Assembly: GCA_963757115.1 (NCBI GenBank)
Contig: CAVWQV010000015.1
Span: 62,001-126,000 of the forward strand
DNA length: 64,000 nt
Direction: 5' to 3'
DNA from: CAVWQV01 sp963757115
Lineage (GTDB): Bacteria > Pseudomonadota > Alphaproteobacteria > Acetobacterales > Acetobacteraceae
This document shows positions 8,817 through 20,286 of this stretch, piece after piece (positions within the stretch are counted from its first letter, which is position 1; each line of letters starts with the position of its first letter). Under the pieces are notes generated by a model, which was not told where the DNA came from, made no database searches, and worked only from the letters and a program-made list of their open reading frames with translations. The position numbers and the translations under genes are program-made.

Positions 8817-10205
8817 TTACGCAGCGCCGATGCTTCTTTCAATGGCGCTGCACACCGCTCGGATAGCTTGTCCCTCGCCGCCTTCCGGATGACCGGGCCG
8901 GGTTTGATCGTTCCAGGCGTATAGATCGACGTGGGCCCAACTGACGTGCTCCGCGACGAATCGGCGCAAGAACAAGCCTGCAATGATGGCGCCGGCGAGC
9001 GGCTTGGACGAAACGTTGTTGAGATCCGCGACCGGACTGGCGAGCCATGGGTCGTAGCCATCCCAAAGCGGCAGGCGCCACAACGGATCATGCGTTTCGA
9101 TGCCGGCCTCGAGCAGATGCCGCGCCCACGCCTCGTCATTGCAGAACAGCGCCGGCAGGTCAGGCCCGAGGGCGACCCGAGCCGCCCCGGTAAGCGTCGC
9201 GCAGTCGAGCAGGAGAGCCGGCGCCTCTTCCGAGGCGTCCGCCAACAAGTCGCACAGCACGAGCCGTCCTTCGGCGTCGGTGTTCCCGACCTCGACCGTC
9301 AAGCCGTGCCGTGTCCGAAGCACGTCCAAGGGCCGCATGGCGTTGGCCCCAATACTGTTCTCGACGCAGCCGACGCGGACCGAAAGCCGGATCGGCAGAT
9401 CCGCTTCCATCAGCACGCGCGCGATCCCAAGCACGGCCGCAGCGCCACCCATGTCTTTCTTCATGCGCAGCATTCCGGCGGACGGCTTGATGTCGTACCC
9501 GCCGCTGTCGAAACACACGCCCTTGCCGCAGAGCGCGATGTGCGGGGCGTCCGCGGCCGCCTTCGAGCCGCGCCAGCGGAACAGCGCGACGCGCGGGGCG
9601 CGTGCGGAGCCGCGTCCCACGGCGGCGACCGCCGGATACTCGCGCTCCAGCACTTCGCCTTCGATGCATCCGGCGTCGGCGCCGAACGAGGCGGCTAAGT
9701 CCATCGCTGATTGCGCAAGCTCGGCCGGCCCCAGCAAATTTGCCGGCGTGTTGATGAGATCGCGCGCCATGCCGATTGCGCGCGCTTCCGAAACGGCGCG
9801 CTCGCATCCGCTGGGCAACACAAGCTTCGCGGGTTGGCGCTTATGCGGCTTGAGCGCCGTGTAGCGATAGGCGCCGAGCGCGTAGCCGAGCACGGCCGCG
9901 CTCATCTCGAACGCGCCCGACTGCAACCGCCAGCGCGGATCAGCGGGAAGCCGGTACGCGAGATCGCCGAACGCTTCGGGAGCGCGCTCCTCGCCGAGCC
10001 CGAGCACGGCGCCGCGCACTCCGTCGCCTCCCGGCAGTAGCGTCAGCTCCTGTGCGGACGCGGTGAAGCCGGACGCGCGAAGAAAGCCGGCCTGCTCCGC
10101 CGGAAGCGTCTGGAGGAAGGAAGCCAGGCCGTCCGCGCGCACCGCGAACAACGGCAACGCGGCCGTCGGGGGCAAAACGAAGCAGTCCAGCAACGACTCG
10201 GTCAC
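8817..10205 (-). CDS. leucyl aminopeptidase family protein (M17)
   Basis: Dinuclear-zinc cytosolic aminopeptidase, 462 aa with a GTG start. The M17 catalytic region is intact: GKGVCFDSGGYDIKPSAGM and the signature NTDAEGRLVLCDLL. The N-terminal domain is shorter than in PepA, as in the PepB-like Alphaproteobacterial branch. It cleaves N-terminal residues from peptides. It is followed on the same strand by marR after 164 bp, and preceded by the PaiB-like gene. Confidence 0.9.
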   Translation of the reverse strand: MTESLLDCFVLPPTAALPLFAVRADGLASFLQTLPAEQAGFLRASGFTASAQELTLLPGGDGVRGAVLGLGEERAPEAFGDLAYRLPADPRWRLQSGAFEMSAAVLGYALGAYRYTALKPHKRQPAKLVLPSGCERAVSEARAIGMARDLINTPANLLGPAELAQSAMDLAASFGADAGCIEGEVLEREYPAVAAVGRGSARAPRVALFRWRGSKAAADAPHIALCGKGVCFDSGGYDIKPSAGMLRMKKDMGGAAAVLGIARVLMEADLPIRLSVRVGCVENSIGANAMRPLDVLRTRHGLTVEVGNTDAEGRLVLCDLLADASEEAPALLLDCATLTGAARVALGPDLPALFCNDEAWARHLLEAGIETHDPLWRLPLWDGYDPWLASPVADLNNVSSKPLAGAIIAGLFLRRFVAEHVSWAHVDLYAWNDQTRPGHPEGGEGQAIRAVCSAIERSIGAA

Positions 10206-10267
10206 GGCGCAGCCCTCCTCGGACAGACTGCGACCGTTCCACTCCCCGTTACGCCCGGCAAGCTATG

Positions 10268-10900
10268 TCAGGCGGGATCCTTGCTCTCGACCAACGAAGC
10301 CAGATCGGAGCGGCCCTCTTCCGCGAGGCCGCGTGCGACCCCTTGCCGGTCTGCCGCGTCCCGGTTCTGGCTCAGCTTCCATTTGCCTTCGAGGCGCTCA
10401 ATCGTGAGTGCGAAGCCGACGATGCCTTTGAGCATCCCGTCGATGTATTTGGCTGGCGCATCCGAGACCGCCCACGGCTGAGCCCGCTTCTGCTCGAACT
10501 TCTCGGTCAGCCGGCGCACGACGTCGTGCAGTCGTTCCGGGTCGTCAAAGAAGGCGACGGGACCGCTGGCGTGGACGGCGACGTAGTCCCATGTCGGAAC
10601 CACCCGGCCGTGCGCCTGCTTGGCCGGATACCAAGCCGGTGTGACGTAGAAATCCGGCCCGGTGAAGATTGCTAACCCATCAACCCCGGGAGCCGGCTCG
10701 CGCCATTGCGGGTTGGCCCGCGCGATGTGCCCGAGCAGCGTGCCGTGCGGCCCCGGGCCTGATTCGAGCAGCATGGGGGCATGGCTGGCCGCGATGCCGC
10801 CGGTCCGACCGAGCGTCACCAACGTCGCTAGCCCGGCTTCGCGCATCGCGGCGGCGAGGATCTCGGGGCGGCTCTCTGCGAAGGCGGGCGGGACATACAT
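10268..10900 (-). CDS. FMN-binding negative transcriptional regulator, PaiB family
   Basis: About 210 aa with a split-barrel flavin-binding fold. The protein opens MYVPPAFAESRPEILAAAMR and contains the family stretch PTWDYVAVHASGPV and, near the C-terminus, KYIDGMLKGIVGFALTIERL. In Bacillus the PaiB name comes from effects on sporulation and protease genes; no DNA-binding domain is visible here, so the transcriptional role is by analogy only. It lies 15 bp downstream of pckA on the same strand. Confidence 0.85.
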   Translation of the reverse strand: MYVPPAFAESRPEILAAAMREAGLATLVTLGRTGGIAASHAPMLLESGPGPHGTLLGHIARANPQWREPAPGVDGLAIFTGPDFYVTPAWYPAKQAHGRVVPTWDYVAVHASGPVAFFDDPERLHDVVRRLTEKFEQKRAQPWAVSDAPAKYIDGMLKGIVGFALTIERLEGKWKLSQNRDAADRQGVARGLAEEGRSDLASLVESKDPA

Positions 10901-10915
10901 GGCGGGACTCGCTTG

Positions 10916-12541
<1,626 letters not shown>

Positions 12542-12640
12542 GGTTTGTCCTCCCAAGGCGGCCGGCTTGCGGGCGTCACCCGCGTAAATGGTTCTAGGGC
12601 GGTCGCCGCGCCAGCGTAAAGCCGGATGCGGTGGGGGCGC

Positions 12641-13352
12641 TCAGCTGTCGCGGGTGGCCCGGAGCAACTCGAGCAGCGCCCCGCGTGCCGCGTCCGCCGA
12701 GGCGATCGGCGCCGGCCAGGCAAACCGCCGAACCGGGCCGGTCTCGGGATCGGCAGGTGCGAGATCGCACCCGTCCACGTCCACACCCACCATGCGCCAA
12801 GCGGCCGCCACTTCCGGCGAGCAGCCCCATCGCGTCCGCGTGGTCGCGATTGCAGTGCTCGACGATGGAGGGTTCGGCGGCGGCGATGGCCGCCACCGCC
12901 TCCGGTGCCGGGGCAAGCTCGGCGGTGCGGAGCCGGGTCGCCCGCGCGAAGCCGCCCACGAGCAGTGCGCCGCCAAGACGCAGCCGCCACAGGGCGAAGT
13001 CGGCGAAACCGGCGTAGAGCTCCGCATAGGGGTGCACCGCCAGCCAGCGCGCCTTGAGGGCAGGGTCGGGCTCGGGCTCGGCGACGGCGGTGACCGTCAC
13101 TCGTGGCGCGGTCTGGGGGTTTGCGGAATCGGGCGCGCCGACAACCATCAACGCGCAGCGCCGGTCGGCTTGCAGATGACGGGTGTGCTCGGACAGGGTC
13201 GAAAGGAATAGGAGCGGCGAAAGGTCGGGTGCGGTCGCCGGCGTGACCAGGGACGCGAAGGGCTGCCCGCCGGCCGCCGCCGTCGCGAGTGTCGCCGCGC
13301 GCGCGGCCCGGAGCAATCGTCGCGCTTGGAGTATGGAACCCTCGTCTGCCAT
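12641..13352 (-). CDS. HugZ-like pyridoxamine 5'-phosphate oxidase fold protein (frameshifted)
   Basis: The N-terminal split-barrel domain (LLRAARAATLATAAAGGQPF, ALMVVGAPDSANPQTAPRVT) is followed by the HugZ-type C-terminal domain beginning EHCNRDHADAMGLLAG. The frame breaks near 12800: after GLLAGSGGR the family sequence resumes one base on as WRMVGVDVDGCDLAP and ends at 12641. Deleting one T restores an ORF of about 236 aa. HugZ proteins bind haem and help its breakdown or iron release. ATG 13352 has GAGGGGAG close upstream; a TTG at 13376 is an alternative. It is divergent from chvI. Confidence 0.75.
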
Positions 13353-13468
13353 GCTCCCCTCAAGTCCTGTCTGCAAATCGCCACAATCTGGGGCTAGATT
13401 GCGAGCTTGGATGGCTTGGCCACAGCGTCATCTGCGGTATCCCGCACGGCTTTGGCGAAAGAAAAAGC

Positions 13469-14170
13469 ATGAAACAGACCATCGCGCTGGTGGACGACGA
13501 CCGCAACATCCTGACGTCCGTTGCGATGACCTTGGAGCAGGAGGGCTTCCAGGTTCGCACCTACACCGACGGGGAAAGCGCGCTGCAGGGTTTGAACGCC
13601 CGCCCGGCGGATTTGGCGGTGCTTGATATCAAGATGCCGCGGATGGACGGGATGGAGCTGCTGCAGCGGCTGCGCCAGCGTAGCGCCATGCCGGTGATCT
13701 TCCTCACCAGCAAGGACGAAGAGGTCGACCAACTGATGGGGCTGCGGCTGGGGGCCGACGATTACATCACCAAGCCGTTCAGCCAGCGCTTGCTGCTGGA
13801 GCGCATCCGCGCCCTGCTCCGACGCAACGAGGCAAGCCGGGCCGAGGGGTCGGGCGCCTCGCCGGGCAGCATCATCGCCCGCGGCGACCTGGTGCTGGAC
13901 GAAACCAAGCACCAGTGCACGTGGCGCGGTCAGGACATCCAGCTCACCGTGACCGAGTTCCTGCTGGTCAAGGCGCTCGCGGCGCGGCCCGGCATGGTGA
14001 AGTCGCGCGATCAACTGATCGACGCGGCCTACGGCGAGAACATCTACGTCGACGACCGCACGATCGACAGTCACGTCAAGCGGGTGCGCAAGAAGTTCCG
14101 CACGGCCGACGACAGCTTCAACTATATCGAAACGCTGTACGGCATCGGCTATCGTTACAAGGAGCACTGA
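13469..14170 (+). CDS. chvI: response regulator ChvI
   Basis: OmpR/PhoB-type regulator, 233 aa. The receiver has the acidic pair LVDDDRN, the phospho-acceptor Asp in LAVLDIKMPRMDG, Thr in IFLTSKDEE and Lys in ITKPFS. The C-terminal winged helix ends VDDRTIDSHVKRVRKKFR. Together with ChvG this system responds to acid and envelope stress in Rhizobiales. The chosen ATG at 13469 gives the standard length; an open frame upstream to 13289 has no homology. The gap to chvG is 10 bp, so the two form an operon. Confidence 0.92.
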   Translation: MKQTIALVDDDRNILTSVAMTLEQEGFQVRTYTDGESALQGLNARPADLAVLDIKMPRMDGMELLQRLRQRSAMPVIFLTSKDEEVDQLMGLRLGADDYITKPFSQRLLLERIRALLRRNEASRAEGSGASPGSIIARGDLVLDETKHQCTWRGQDIQLTVTEFLLVKALAARPGMVKSRDQLIDAAYGENIYVDDRTIDSHVKRVRKKFRTADDSFNYIETLYGIGYRYKEH

Positions 14171-14180
14171 GGTCTCGGGC

Positions 14181-15920
14181 GTGAATCAGATTACGGATCG
14201 CCTCCCTCGCCCCGGCGCCGATCCGCTGCGGCGTTCCGGGCGTTGGGCGGACCAGGGCTCCTCGTCCGGGCGGGAGGAGGCGGGAGCGGTCCCGCGCCGG
14301 GCCCGCCACCATTTGGTATCTCCGCTGCTTCGGCGCATCCTGCTGGTCAACGCCCTGCCGCTGGCTTTGCTGGTGGCGACCTTGCTTTACCTCGATCAGT
14401 ACCAGAATGGCCTGCTCGAGGCCGAGGTTGCGGCTCTGCGCGAGCAGGCGCGGATCTACGCCGGCGCGCTGGGCGAGAGCGCCGTGCGCGACGAAGGGGC
14501 CGATAACCCGAAGCTGGTACCGGATCGCGCCCGCCCACTGCTGCGGCGCCTGACCGAGCCCACGCCGAACGCGCAGGCCAAGCTTTACGCGCCCGATGGC
14601 GCTATCGTCGCCGACACCCAGGTGCGAGACGGCGCGAGCGGGAATGTCACGACCGAGCCGCTGCCGCCTCGAGCGTCGCACGGGCCGCTGTTGTCGGCCG
14701 TCGGCTGGGCCTACGACCGGATGCTCGCGATGCTGCCGCATGAAACGCAGCAGCCGCTCGTGGTGGATATCACGCCGGGTGCGGCCGGTCCCGACTGGCA
14801 GCCAGACGTCAAGGAGGAGCTGCGGCTCGCCAACAACGACAACAGCCGCGAGATGCCGCCGTACATTCGGCGGACGCGCGACGACCGCCTGCTCGTCACG
14901 GTGGCGGAGCCCGTCGAGCGGAACCGCCACACCGTCGGCATCATCCTGTTGACCAGGGAAGCGCGCGAGGTGGACGAAAGCTTGTTCACCGTGCGGGTGT
15001 CGATCCTGATCCTGTTCTCGCTGGCGCTCATTTTGACTGTAATGCTGTCCTGGTATCTTTCGCTGACGATAGCTCGACCGATCCTGCGTCTTGCGGGTGT
15101 CGCCGCCGAGATGCGGGAAGGCAAGGGACGGGCCGGCGTAGTTCCGGCTGCGCTCAGCCGCCGCACCGACGAGGTAGGCGCGCTGGCCAGCGCCCTCGAG
15201 GCCTCGGCCGTCGCGCTGTGGGCGCGGATGGACGCGATCGAGCACTTCGCCGCCGACGTCGCGCACGAGATCAAGAACCCGCTTTCCTCCATCCGCAGCG
15301 CGATCGAAACCTTGCGTCGGATCGAGGATCCCCGGCAGCAACGGCGCCTGCTCGCCATCATCGGCGACGACGTAACGCGGCTCGACCGTCTCATAAGCGA
15401 CATCAGCGACGCGTCGAGGGTCGATGCCGAACTCTCCCGAATCGCGACCGAGCCGGTCGACGTCGCGCCCATTCTCCGGACCCTCAAGGAGATCGACGAG
15501 GCGACACGGGATGAGGACGATCCGGTCCTGGAGCTGGACGCGCCGGCCGGGGAGCTTATCGTGCCCGCGGTGGAGGACCGGCTAGTACAAGTGTTGCGTA
15601 ATCTGATTGGCAACGCGCGTTCGTTCAGCCCGAAGCGTGGCCGCATCGGGCTACGCGCGCGGGAGACCGGCGGGACGGTCGAGATCAGCGTCGAGGACGA
15701 CGGTCCTGGCATCCCGGAAGGCAAGCGCGAGCACATTTTCGATCGCTTCTATTCCGAACGTCCGCAAGGCGAGCGGTTCGGTCAGCACTCGGGACTTGGT
15801 CTTTCTATCAGCCGGCAGATCGTGGAGGCGCTGGGCGGCCGGATCAGCGCCGAGAACCGGCGCGATGCAGCTGGCCGGGTGCTCGGGGCGCGTTTCGTGC
15901 TCCGGTTGCCGCAGGCCTGA
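14181..15920 (+). CDS. chvG: sensor histidine kinase ChvG
   Basis: Membrane sensor kinase, 579 aa with a GTG start. A basic N-terminal tail leads to TM1 (about 55-72, ILLVNALPLALLVATLLYLD), a large periplasmic sensor domain, TM2 (about 275-297), HAMP, and the phospho-acceptor motif HEIKNPLSSIRSA. The ATP-binding part has NLIGNARSFSP, EDDGPGIPEG and a HSGLGLSIS box. It is the partner of the ChvI regulator immediately upstream. In many alphaproteobacteria hprK and PTS genes follow chvG; here an AI-2E-type permease follows instead. Confidence 0.92.
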   Translation: MNQITDRLPRPGADPLRRSGRWADQGSSSGREEAGAVPRRARHHLVSPLLRRILLVNALPLALLVATLLYLDQYQNGLLEAEVAALREQARIYAGALGESAVRDEGADNPKLVPDRARPLLRRLTEPTPNAQAKLYAPDGAIVADTQVRDGASGNVTTEPLPPRASHGPLLSAVGWAYDRMLAMLPHETQQPLVVDITPGAAGPDWQPDVKEELRLANNDNSREMPPYIRRTRDDRLLVTVAEPVERNRHTVGIILLTREAREVDESLFTVRVSILILFSLALILTVMLSWYLSLTIARPILRLAGVAAEMREGKGRAGVVPAALSRRTDEVGALASALEASAVALWARMDAIEHFAADVAHEIKNPLSSIRSAIETLRRIEDPRQQRRLLAIIGDDVTRLDRLISDISDASRVDAELSRIATEPVDVAPILRTLKEIDEATRDEDDPVLELDAPAGELIVPAVEDRLVQVLRNLIGNARSFSPKRGRIGLRARETGGTVEISVEDDGPGIPEGKREHIFDRFYSERPQGERFGQHSGLGLSISRQIVEALGGRISAENRRDAAGRVLGARFVLRLPQA

Positions 15921-15962
15921 CGTGGCAACGAAACGTGCGCGAGGCGGCCGCGTTCGGGTGTT

Positions 15963-17171
15963 ATGAGCGAGCGATTGGCGAAGGACTACAGCCCGGACGC
16001 CAACGCGCAGCGTAAGGATCAGGCGAGAGCCGAAGTCGGGTCGCATCGGGTCGATGCTGCGACCGGCTCGCTTCTTGTTATCGCCATCCTGGCGGTGCTC
16101 TACACGCTTTATCTCGCGCAGGAGATCGTGCTGCCTTTCGTGCTGGCCGCCGTGTTGAACCTCCTGCTCCAGCCGGCCAGGCGCTTTCTGACCAACAAGT
16201 TGCGACTGCCTTCGGCGCTCGCCTCGCTTCTGCTGATCCTTGCCCTGTTCTGCGTGGTTGCCGGGATCGCGGCGGGCATATCGGTTCCTGCCTCGACCTG
16301 GGTGAGCCGCGCTCCTGAGGCGCTGCCCAAGCTGCAGCACAGGCTCGGGGCGCTGCAGGGGCCGATCCAATACCTTGAACGCGGCGCACGGCAGATCGAG
16401 CATCTGATGGGGCAGGCTAGCGGCGGCCAACCGCAAGCCGGTGCGGAGCAGGAAAACAAGGCTCCGCAACCGGCGCCGGCCAGCCGGCCGTCGGCCTCGT
16501 CGGGGTTGAGCGGTGTCGGAATGACCGTTCTGGCCGGCACCCGGGCATTCCTCGGTCAGTTGTTCACGATCGTGGTCGTCCTCTTCTTCCTGCTTTGGGC
16601 GGGGGACACGTTGCTGCGGTCCTTTGTCGAGATCATGCCGAAGTTCCGCGACAAGCGGCGGGTGGTAGAGATCGGCAGCGAGGTCGAAGAGAACATCTCG
16701 GGCTACCTTGCGACGATCACCGTGATGAACATCCTGGTCGGGGTCGCGAACGGGCTTTCTACCTGGGCCTGCGGCCTGCCCGATCCGCTGCTTTGGGGCA
16801 CGCTCGCGTTTCTGCTGAACTACATCCCGATCCTCGGCCCGTTCAGCGGGGTTGTGATTTTCTTCGCGGTCGGGCTGTTTACCTACGACACGATCTGGTG
16901 GGCCCTGCTGCCGGCCGGGATCTATCTGATGGTCCACGTGATCGAGGGCGAGACGGTGACGCCGATGCTCATCGCCACCCGTTTCACGCTCAACCCCGTG
17001 CTGGTGATCCTGTCGTTGTTCTTCTGGGACTGGATGTGGGGCGTGATGGGGGCGCTGCTGGCCGTGCCGCTGCTCGCGATTTGCAAGGTGATCTGCGACC
17101 ACATCAGCGTATTGACGCCGCTCGGCCACATAATTGGGGGCTCCCCCAAGAAGCGCGTCCCAGCCAGTTAG
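15963..17171 (+). CDS. AI-2E family transporter (PerM/YhhT family)
   Basis: Polytopic membrane protein of 402 aa with the family pattern: two or three N-terminal TM segments (SLLVIAILAVLYTLYLAQEI), a long amphipathic central part, and a C-terminal TM bundle containing LLNYIPILGPFSG and HVIEGETVTPMLIATRFTLN. A Gln/Pro/Ala-rich insert (about 160-180) is unusual. Members have been linked to autoinducer-2 export or Na+/H+ exchange, so the substrate is not assigned. It starts 42 bp after chvG and may be co-transcribed. Confidence 0.85.
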   Translation: MSERLAKDYSPDANAQRKDQARAEVGSHRVDAATGSLLVIAILAVLYTLYLAQEIVLPFVLAAVLNLLLQPARRFLTNKLRLPSALASLLLILALFCVVAGIAAGISVPASTWVSRAPEALPKLQHRLGALQGPIQYLERGARQIEHLMGQASGGQPQAGAEQENKAPQPAPASRPSASSGLSGVGMTVLAGTRAFLGQLFTIVVVLFFLLWAGDTLLRSFVEIMPKFRDKRRVVEIGSEVEENISGYLATITVMNILVGVANGLSTWACGLPDPLLWGTLAFLLNYIPILGPFSGVVIFFAVGLFTYDTIWWALLPAGIYLMVHVIEGETVTPMLIATRFTLNPVLVILSLFFWDWMWGVMGALLAVPLLAICKVICDHISVLTPLGHIIGGSPKKRVPAS

Positions 17172-17193
17172 CACGTTTCGTGTTAGGAACGGA

Positions 17194-17442
17194 TCATCCG
17201 CCGCCGATCTTGGGGATGAGATACACTTCGCTGTCAGGGCCGATCGGCGCGGCGTAGGCGTCCTGAAAGATCGTGCCGTCAATGGCGATGGCCATGCCTT
17301 CCTCGACCTGGTGCCCGAGGCCGGGAAACCGTTCCTCCAGTTCGCGGACCAGGCGGCGGAAGGTAGTTGCCGTCACATCGAACTCGCTCGCGCCGTTGGT
17401 ATAAGCGCGGAGCGAGGAGCCCGAGATCACGACCTTAGGCAT
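17194..17442 (-). CDS. MoaD/ThiS family small sulfur-carrier-like protein
   Basis: An 82-aa ubiquitin-fold protein ending IPKIGGG, so the terminal Gly-Gly needed for thiocarboxylation is present (the last three residues are Gly). The middle matches MoaD: RELEERFPGL and MAIAIDGTIFQDAYAAPIG. The start has GGGAGGG well placed. It lies 66 bp downstream of the molybdenum-hydroxylase genes on the same strand, which suggests a role in supplying or modifying their molybdopterin cofactor (inference). It could equally serve another sulfur-transfer pathway. Confidence 0.85.
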   Translation of the reverse strand: MPKVVISGSSLRAYTNGASEFDVTATTFRRLVRELEERFPGLGHQVEEGMAIAIDGTIFQDAYAAPIGPDSEVYLIPKIGGG

Positions 17443-17508
17443 GTATCGCCCTCCCGACCTTCCCTCGCGAGCGAGAGAAGGGGAGGGCTTGCTTGAGAGG
17501 CCTCGGCG

Positions 17509-19800
17509 TCATCCCCGCGCGTCGAACGCGGCGCGGAGCTTCGGCGGCGAGATCGGCAGGCTGGCCATCCGCAAGCCGATCGCGCCGCGGACGGCGTTGG
17601 CGACGGCGGCCAGCGGCGGCACGATCGGCACCTCGCCGACGCCCTTGGCGCCGAACGGGTGGCGCGGGTTGGGCACCTCGACCATCACCGTCTCGATCAT
17701 CGGCAGGTCGGAGGCGACCGGCACCCGGTAGTCGAGGAAGCCCGGGTTATCCATCACGCCGCGATCGTCGTAGATGTATTCCTCGTTCAGCGCCCAGCCG
17801 ATGCCCTGGGCGACGCCGCCCTGGATCTGGCCCTCGACGTAGGCTGGGTGGATGGCCCGACCGACGTCCTGGGCGGCGGTGTAGCGCAGCACGGTGACTT
17901 GGCCGGTCTCGGGGTCGACCTCGACGTCGCAGATGTGCGCGGCGAAGCCGGGCCCGGCGCCCTGCGCGTTGAGCGATGCCTCGGCGCCGATCGGCCCGCC
18001 GGTGCGCCCCGACTTCATCGCGATCTCGGCAAGCTGAGCGGCTCGAAGTTGCCCGCGTTGGGTCCGGCGGGGTAGGCGGCGCCGTCTTTCCACTCGACGG
18101 CCTCGACCGGAATGTCCCAGATCAGCGCCGCGCGCTGCTTGAGGATCTCGCACGACCTTCTCGGCCGCCTGCGTCACCGCCATGCCGGTGGCGAACGTCG
18201 TGCGGTGCCGCCGGTGAGCATGCGAGAAGCCGATCGAGGCGGTATCGGCGACGATGGGCCGGCACTTCTCCACCGGCATGCCGAGCACCTCGGCCGCCAT
18301 CATCGCCATCGAGGCGCGCGAGCCGCCGATGTCGGGGTTGCCGGTGACCACGACGGCGGTGCCGTCCTCGGCGATATGCACCGCGCGCCGAGCTTTCGCC
18401 GCCGACGTTGAACCAGAAGCCGGACGCCACGCCGCGGCCCTGGTTCGGCCCGAGCGGGGCCTGGTAGTTCGGGTGCTTCTGCGCCGCTTCGAGCGTCTCG
18501 ACATAGCCGATGTTGCGGAAGGTCGGCCCATAGGCGGCCTTGATGCCGTCGCGCGCCGCGTTCTTCAGGCGCAAGGCGATCGGGTCCATGCCGAGCTTGC
18601 GGGCGAGCTCGTCGATCGCGCTTTCGACCGCGAAGGCCGCGATCGGCGCGCCCGGCGCGCGATAGGCGGCGACCTTCGGGCGGTTGGTGACCACGTCGTA
18701 GCCGGTGATCGCGAAGTTCTTGATGTCGTAGCAGGCGAGCGCGGTCATGCAGCCGGCCGCACCGGCGAGCCGGGGAACGCGCCGGCCTGATACTTCAGCA
18801 CCACCTCGCGCGGCGGTGATGGTGCCGTCCCTTTTGGCGCCGAGCTTCACCTCGATCGTCGCCGCCGGAGGTGGGGCCGGTGGCGCGGAACACCTCCTCG
18901 CGGCGTCATCACCATCTTCACCGGCGCGCCGGACTTGCGCGAGAGCGCGAGCGCCAGCGGCTCGAGATAGACCAGTGGTCTTGCCGCCGAAGCCGCCGCC
19001 GATCTCGGCCGGCGATCGACGCGGATGTCGGAGAGCTCGAGCCCAGCAGCTTGGCGCAGTAGGTGCGGACCATGAACTGGCCCTGGCTCGAGCTCCAGAC
19101 CTGGCACTGGCCGTCGGCGCCCCAGCTGGCGACGCAGGCGTGCGGCTCGATGTAGCCCTGGTGCACCGGCGCCGGTGGCGTAGCGGCCCTCGACGACCAC
19201 GTCGGCGTCGGCGAAGCCCGCCTCGAGGTCGCCGCGCGGAAACTGGTCGCGCTTGGCGATGTTGGACGGCGTGCGCGGGCGTCGTGCGCCAAGCCCTGCG
19301 GTGAAGAGATGGTCGTGCAGCAGCGGCGCGTCCGGCCGCCATCGCCTCCTCGACGTCGATGACGTGCGGCAGCACCTCGTAGTGGACCTCGATGAGGTCG
19401 AGCGCCGCGTCGGCGATCGCGGCCGAGATGGCGGCGACGGCGGCGACCGCGTGGCCGTCGTAGAGCGCCTTGCCGCGCGCCATGCAGTTGAGCGACAGGT
19501 CGCGCAGGTTCGAGGCGCCCTCGCCGACCCACGCATTCCTCCGAGGCGAGGTCCGGGAAGTCGGCGGCCGTGACCACCGCCTTCACGCCGGGCAGCGCGC
19601 GCGCTGCGCGGTGTCGATCGAGACGATGCGCGCGTGCGCGTGCGGGCTGCGCTTGATCTTGCCCCACGAGCATGCCGGGCATGGCGAAGTCGGCGCCGAA
19701 CGCGGCGCGGCCGGTCACCTTGTCGACGCCGTCGGGACGGACCGGCCGGGTGCCGACGACCTTCAGCGCAGGTCGGCCTTGGCTTCCCGACGTCGGTCAT
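17509..19800 (-). CDS. xanthine dehydrogenase family molybdopterin-binding (large) subunit, multiply frameshifted
   Basis: Catalytic subunit of a molybdenum hydroxylase. As given, coding sequence jumps among all three frames. The start reads MTDVG, then after single-base removals SQGRPALKVVGTRPVRPDG. Later pieces are AAYRAPGAPIAAFAVESAID and the intact C-terminal part with FGAKGVGEVPIVPP (catalytic Glu in GVGE). The CO-dehydrogenase active loop (VAYRCSFR) is absent, so it is not a CoxL of form I. Substrate unknown; a purine, aldehyde or aromatic heterocycle is possible. ATG 19800 overlaps the small-subunit stop. Either sequencing insertions or a decayed gene; I favour the former. Confidence 0.75.
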
Positions 19801-20286
19801 GCCACGGCTTCCTCCTCGCATCTCGGCGGCGGCGTCGAGCACCGCGCGGATGACCTTGTCGTAGCCGGTGCACCGGCAAAGGTTGCCCGCGAGCCAGTAG
19901 CGCGTCTCGCTCTCGCTGGGGTCGGGATTGGCGTCGAGCAGCGCCTTGGCCGCGACGAGCAGGCCCGGCGTGCAGAAGCCGCACTGCAGCGCGGCGTGCT
20001 CGAGGAACTTGTGCTGCAGCGGATGCAGCTCGCCGCCCTCGGCCATGCCCTCGATGGTCTCGATCCGCTGCCCCTCGGCCTCGGCGGCGAGCATCAGGCA
20101 GGAGCAGACGAGCCGGCCGTCGACGATGACGCTGCAGGCGCCGCAGTCGCCCGAGCCGCAGCCTTCCTTGGTGCCGGTGAGGCGCAAGCTCGTCGCGCAG
20201 CGCGTCCAGCAGGGTGGTGCTGCGGCTCGGTCAGGAACTCGACGGGATCGCCGTTCACGGTGGCGGTGACGTGGATGCTTGCTCAT
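19797..20286 (-). CDS. xanthine dehydrogenase family [2Fe-2S] (small) subunit, frameshifted
   Basis: Electron-transfer subunit with two [2Fe-2S] sites: the plant-type cluster GTKEGCGSGDCGACSVIVDG plus LVCSC, and the second cluster in LQCGFCTPGLL and GNLCRCTGYD. The first 100 bp need three single-base deletions to read as SIHVTATVNGDPVEFLTEPQ then TTLLDALRDELRLTGT, and the last codons one more (EMREEAVA, stop overlapping the large-subunit ATG). All cluster cysteines are present. Middle, small and large subunits are in order on the minus strand with overlapping ends, so one operon. Confidence 0.8.
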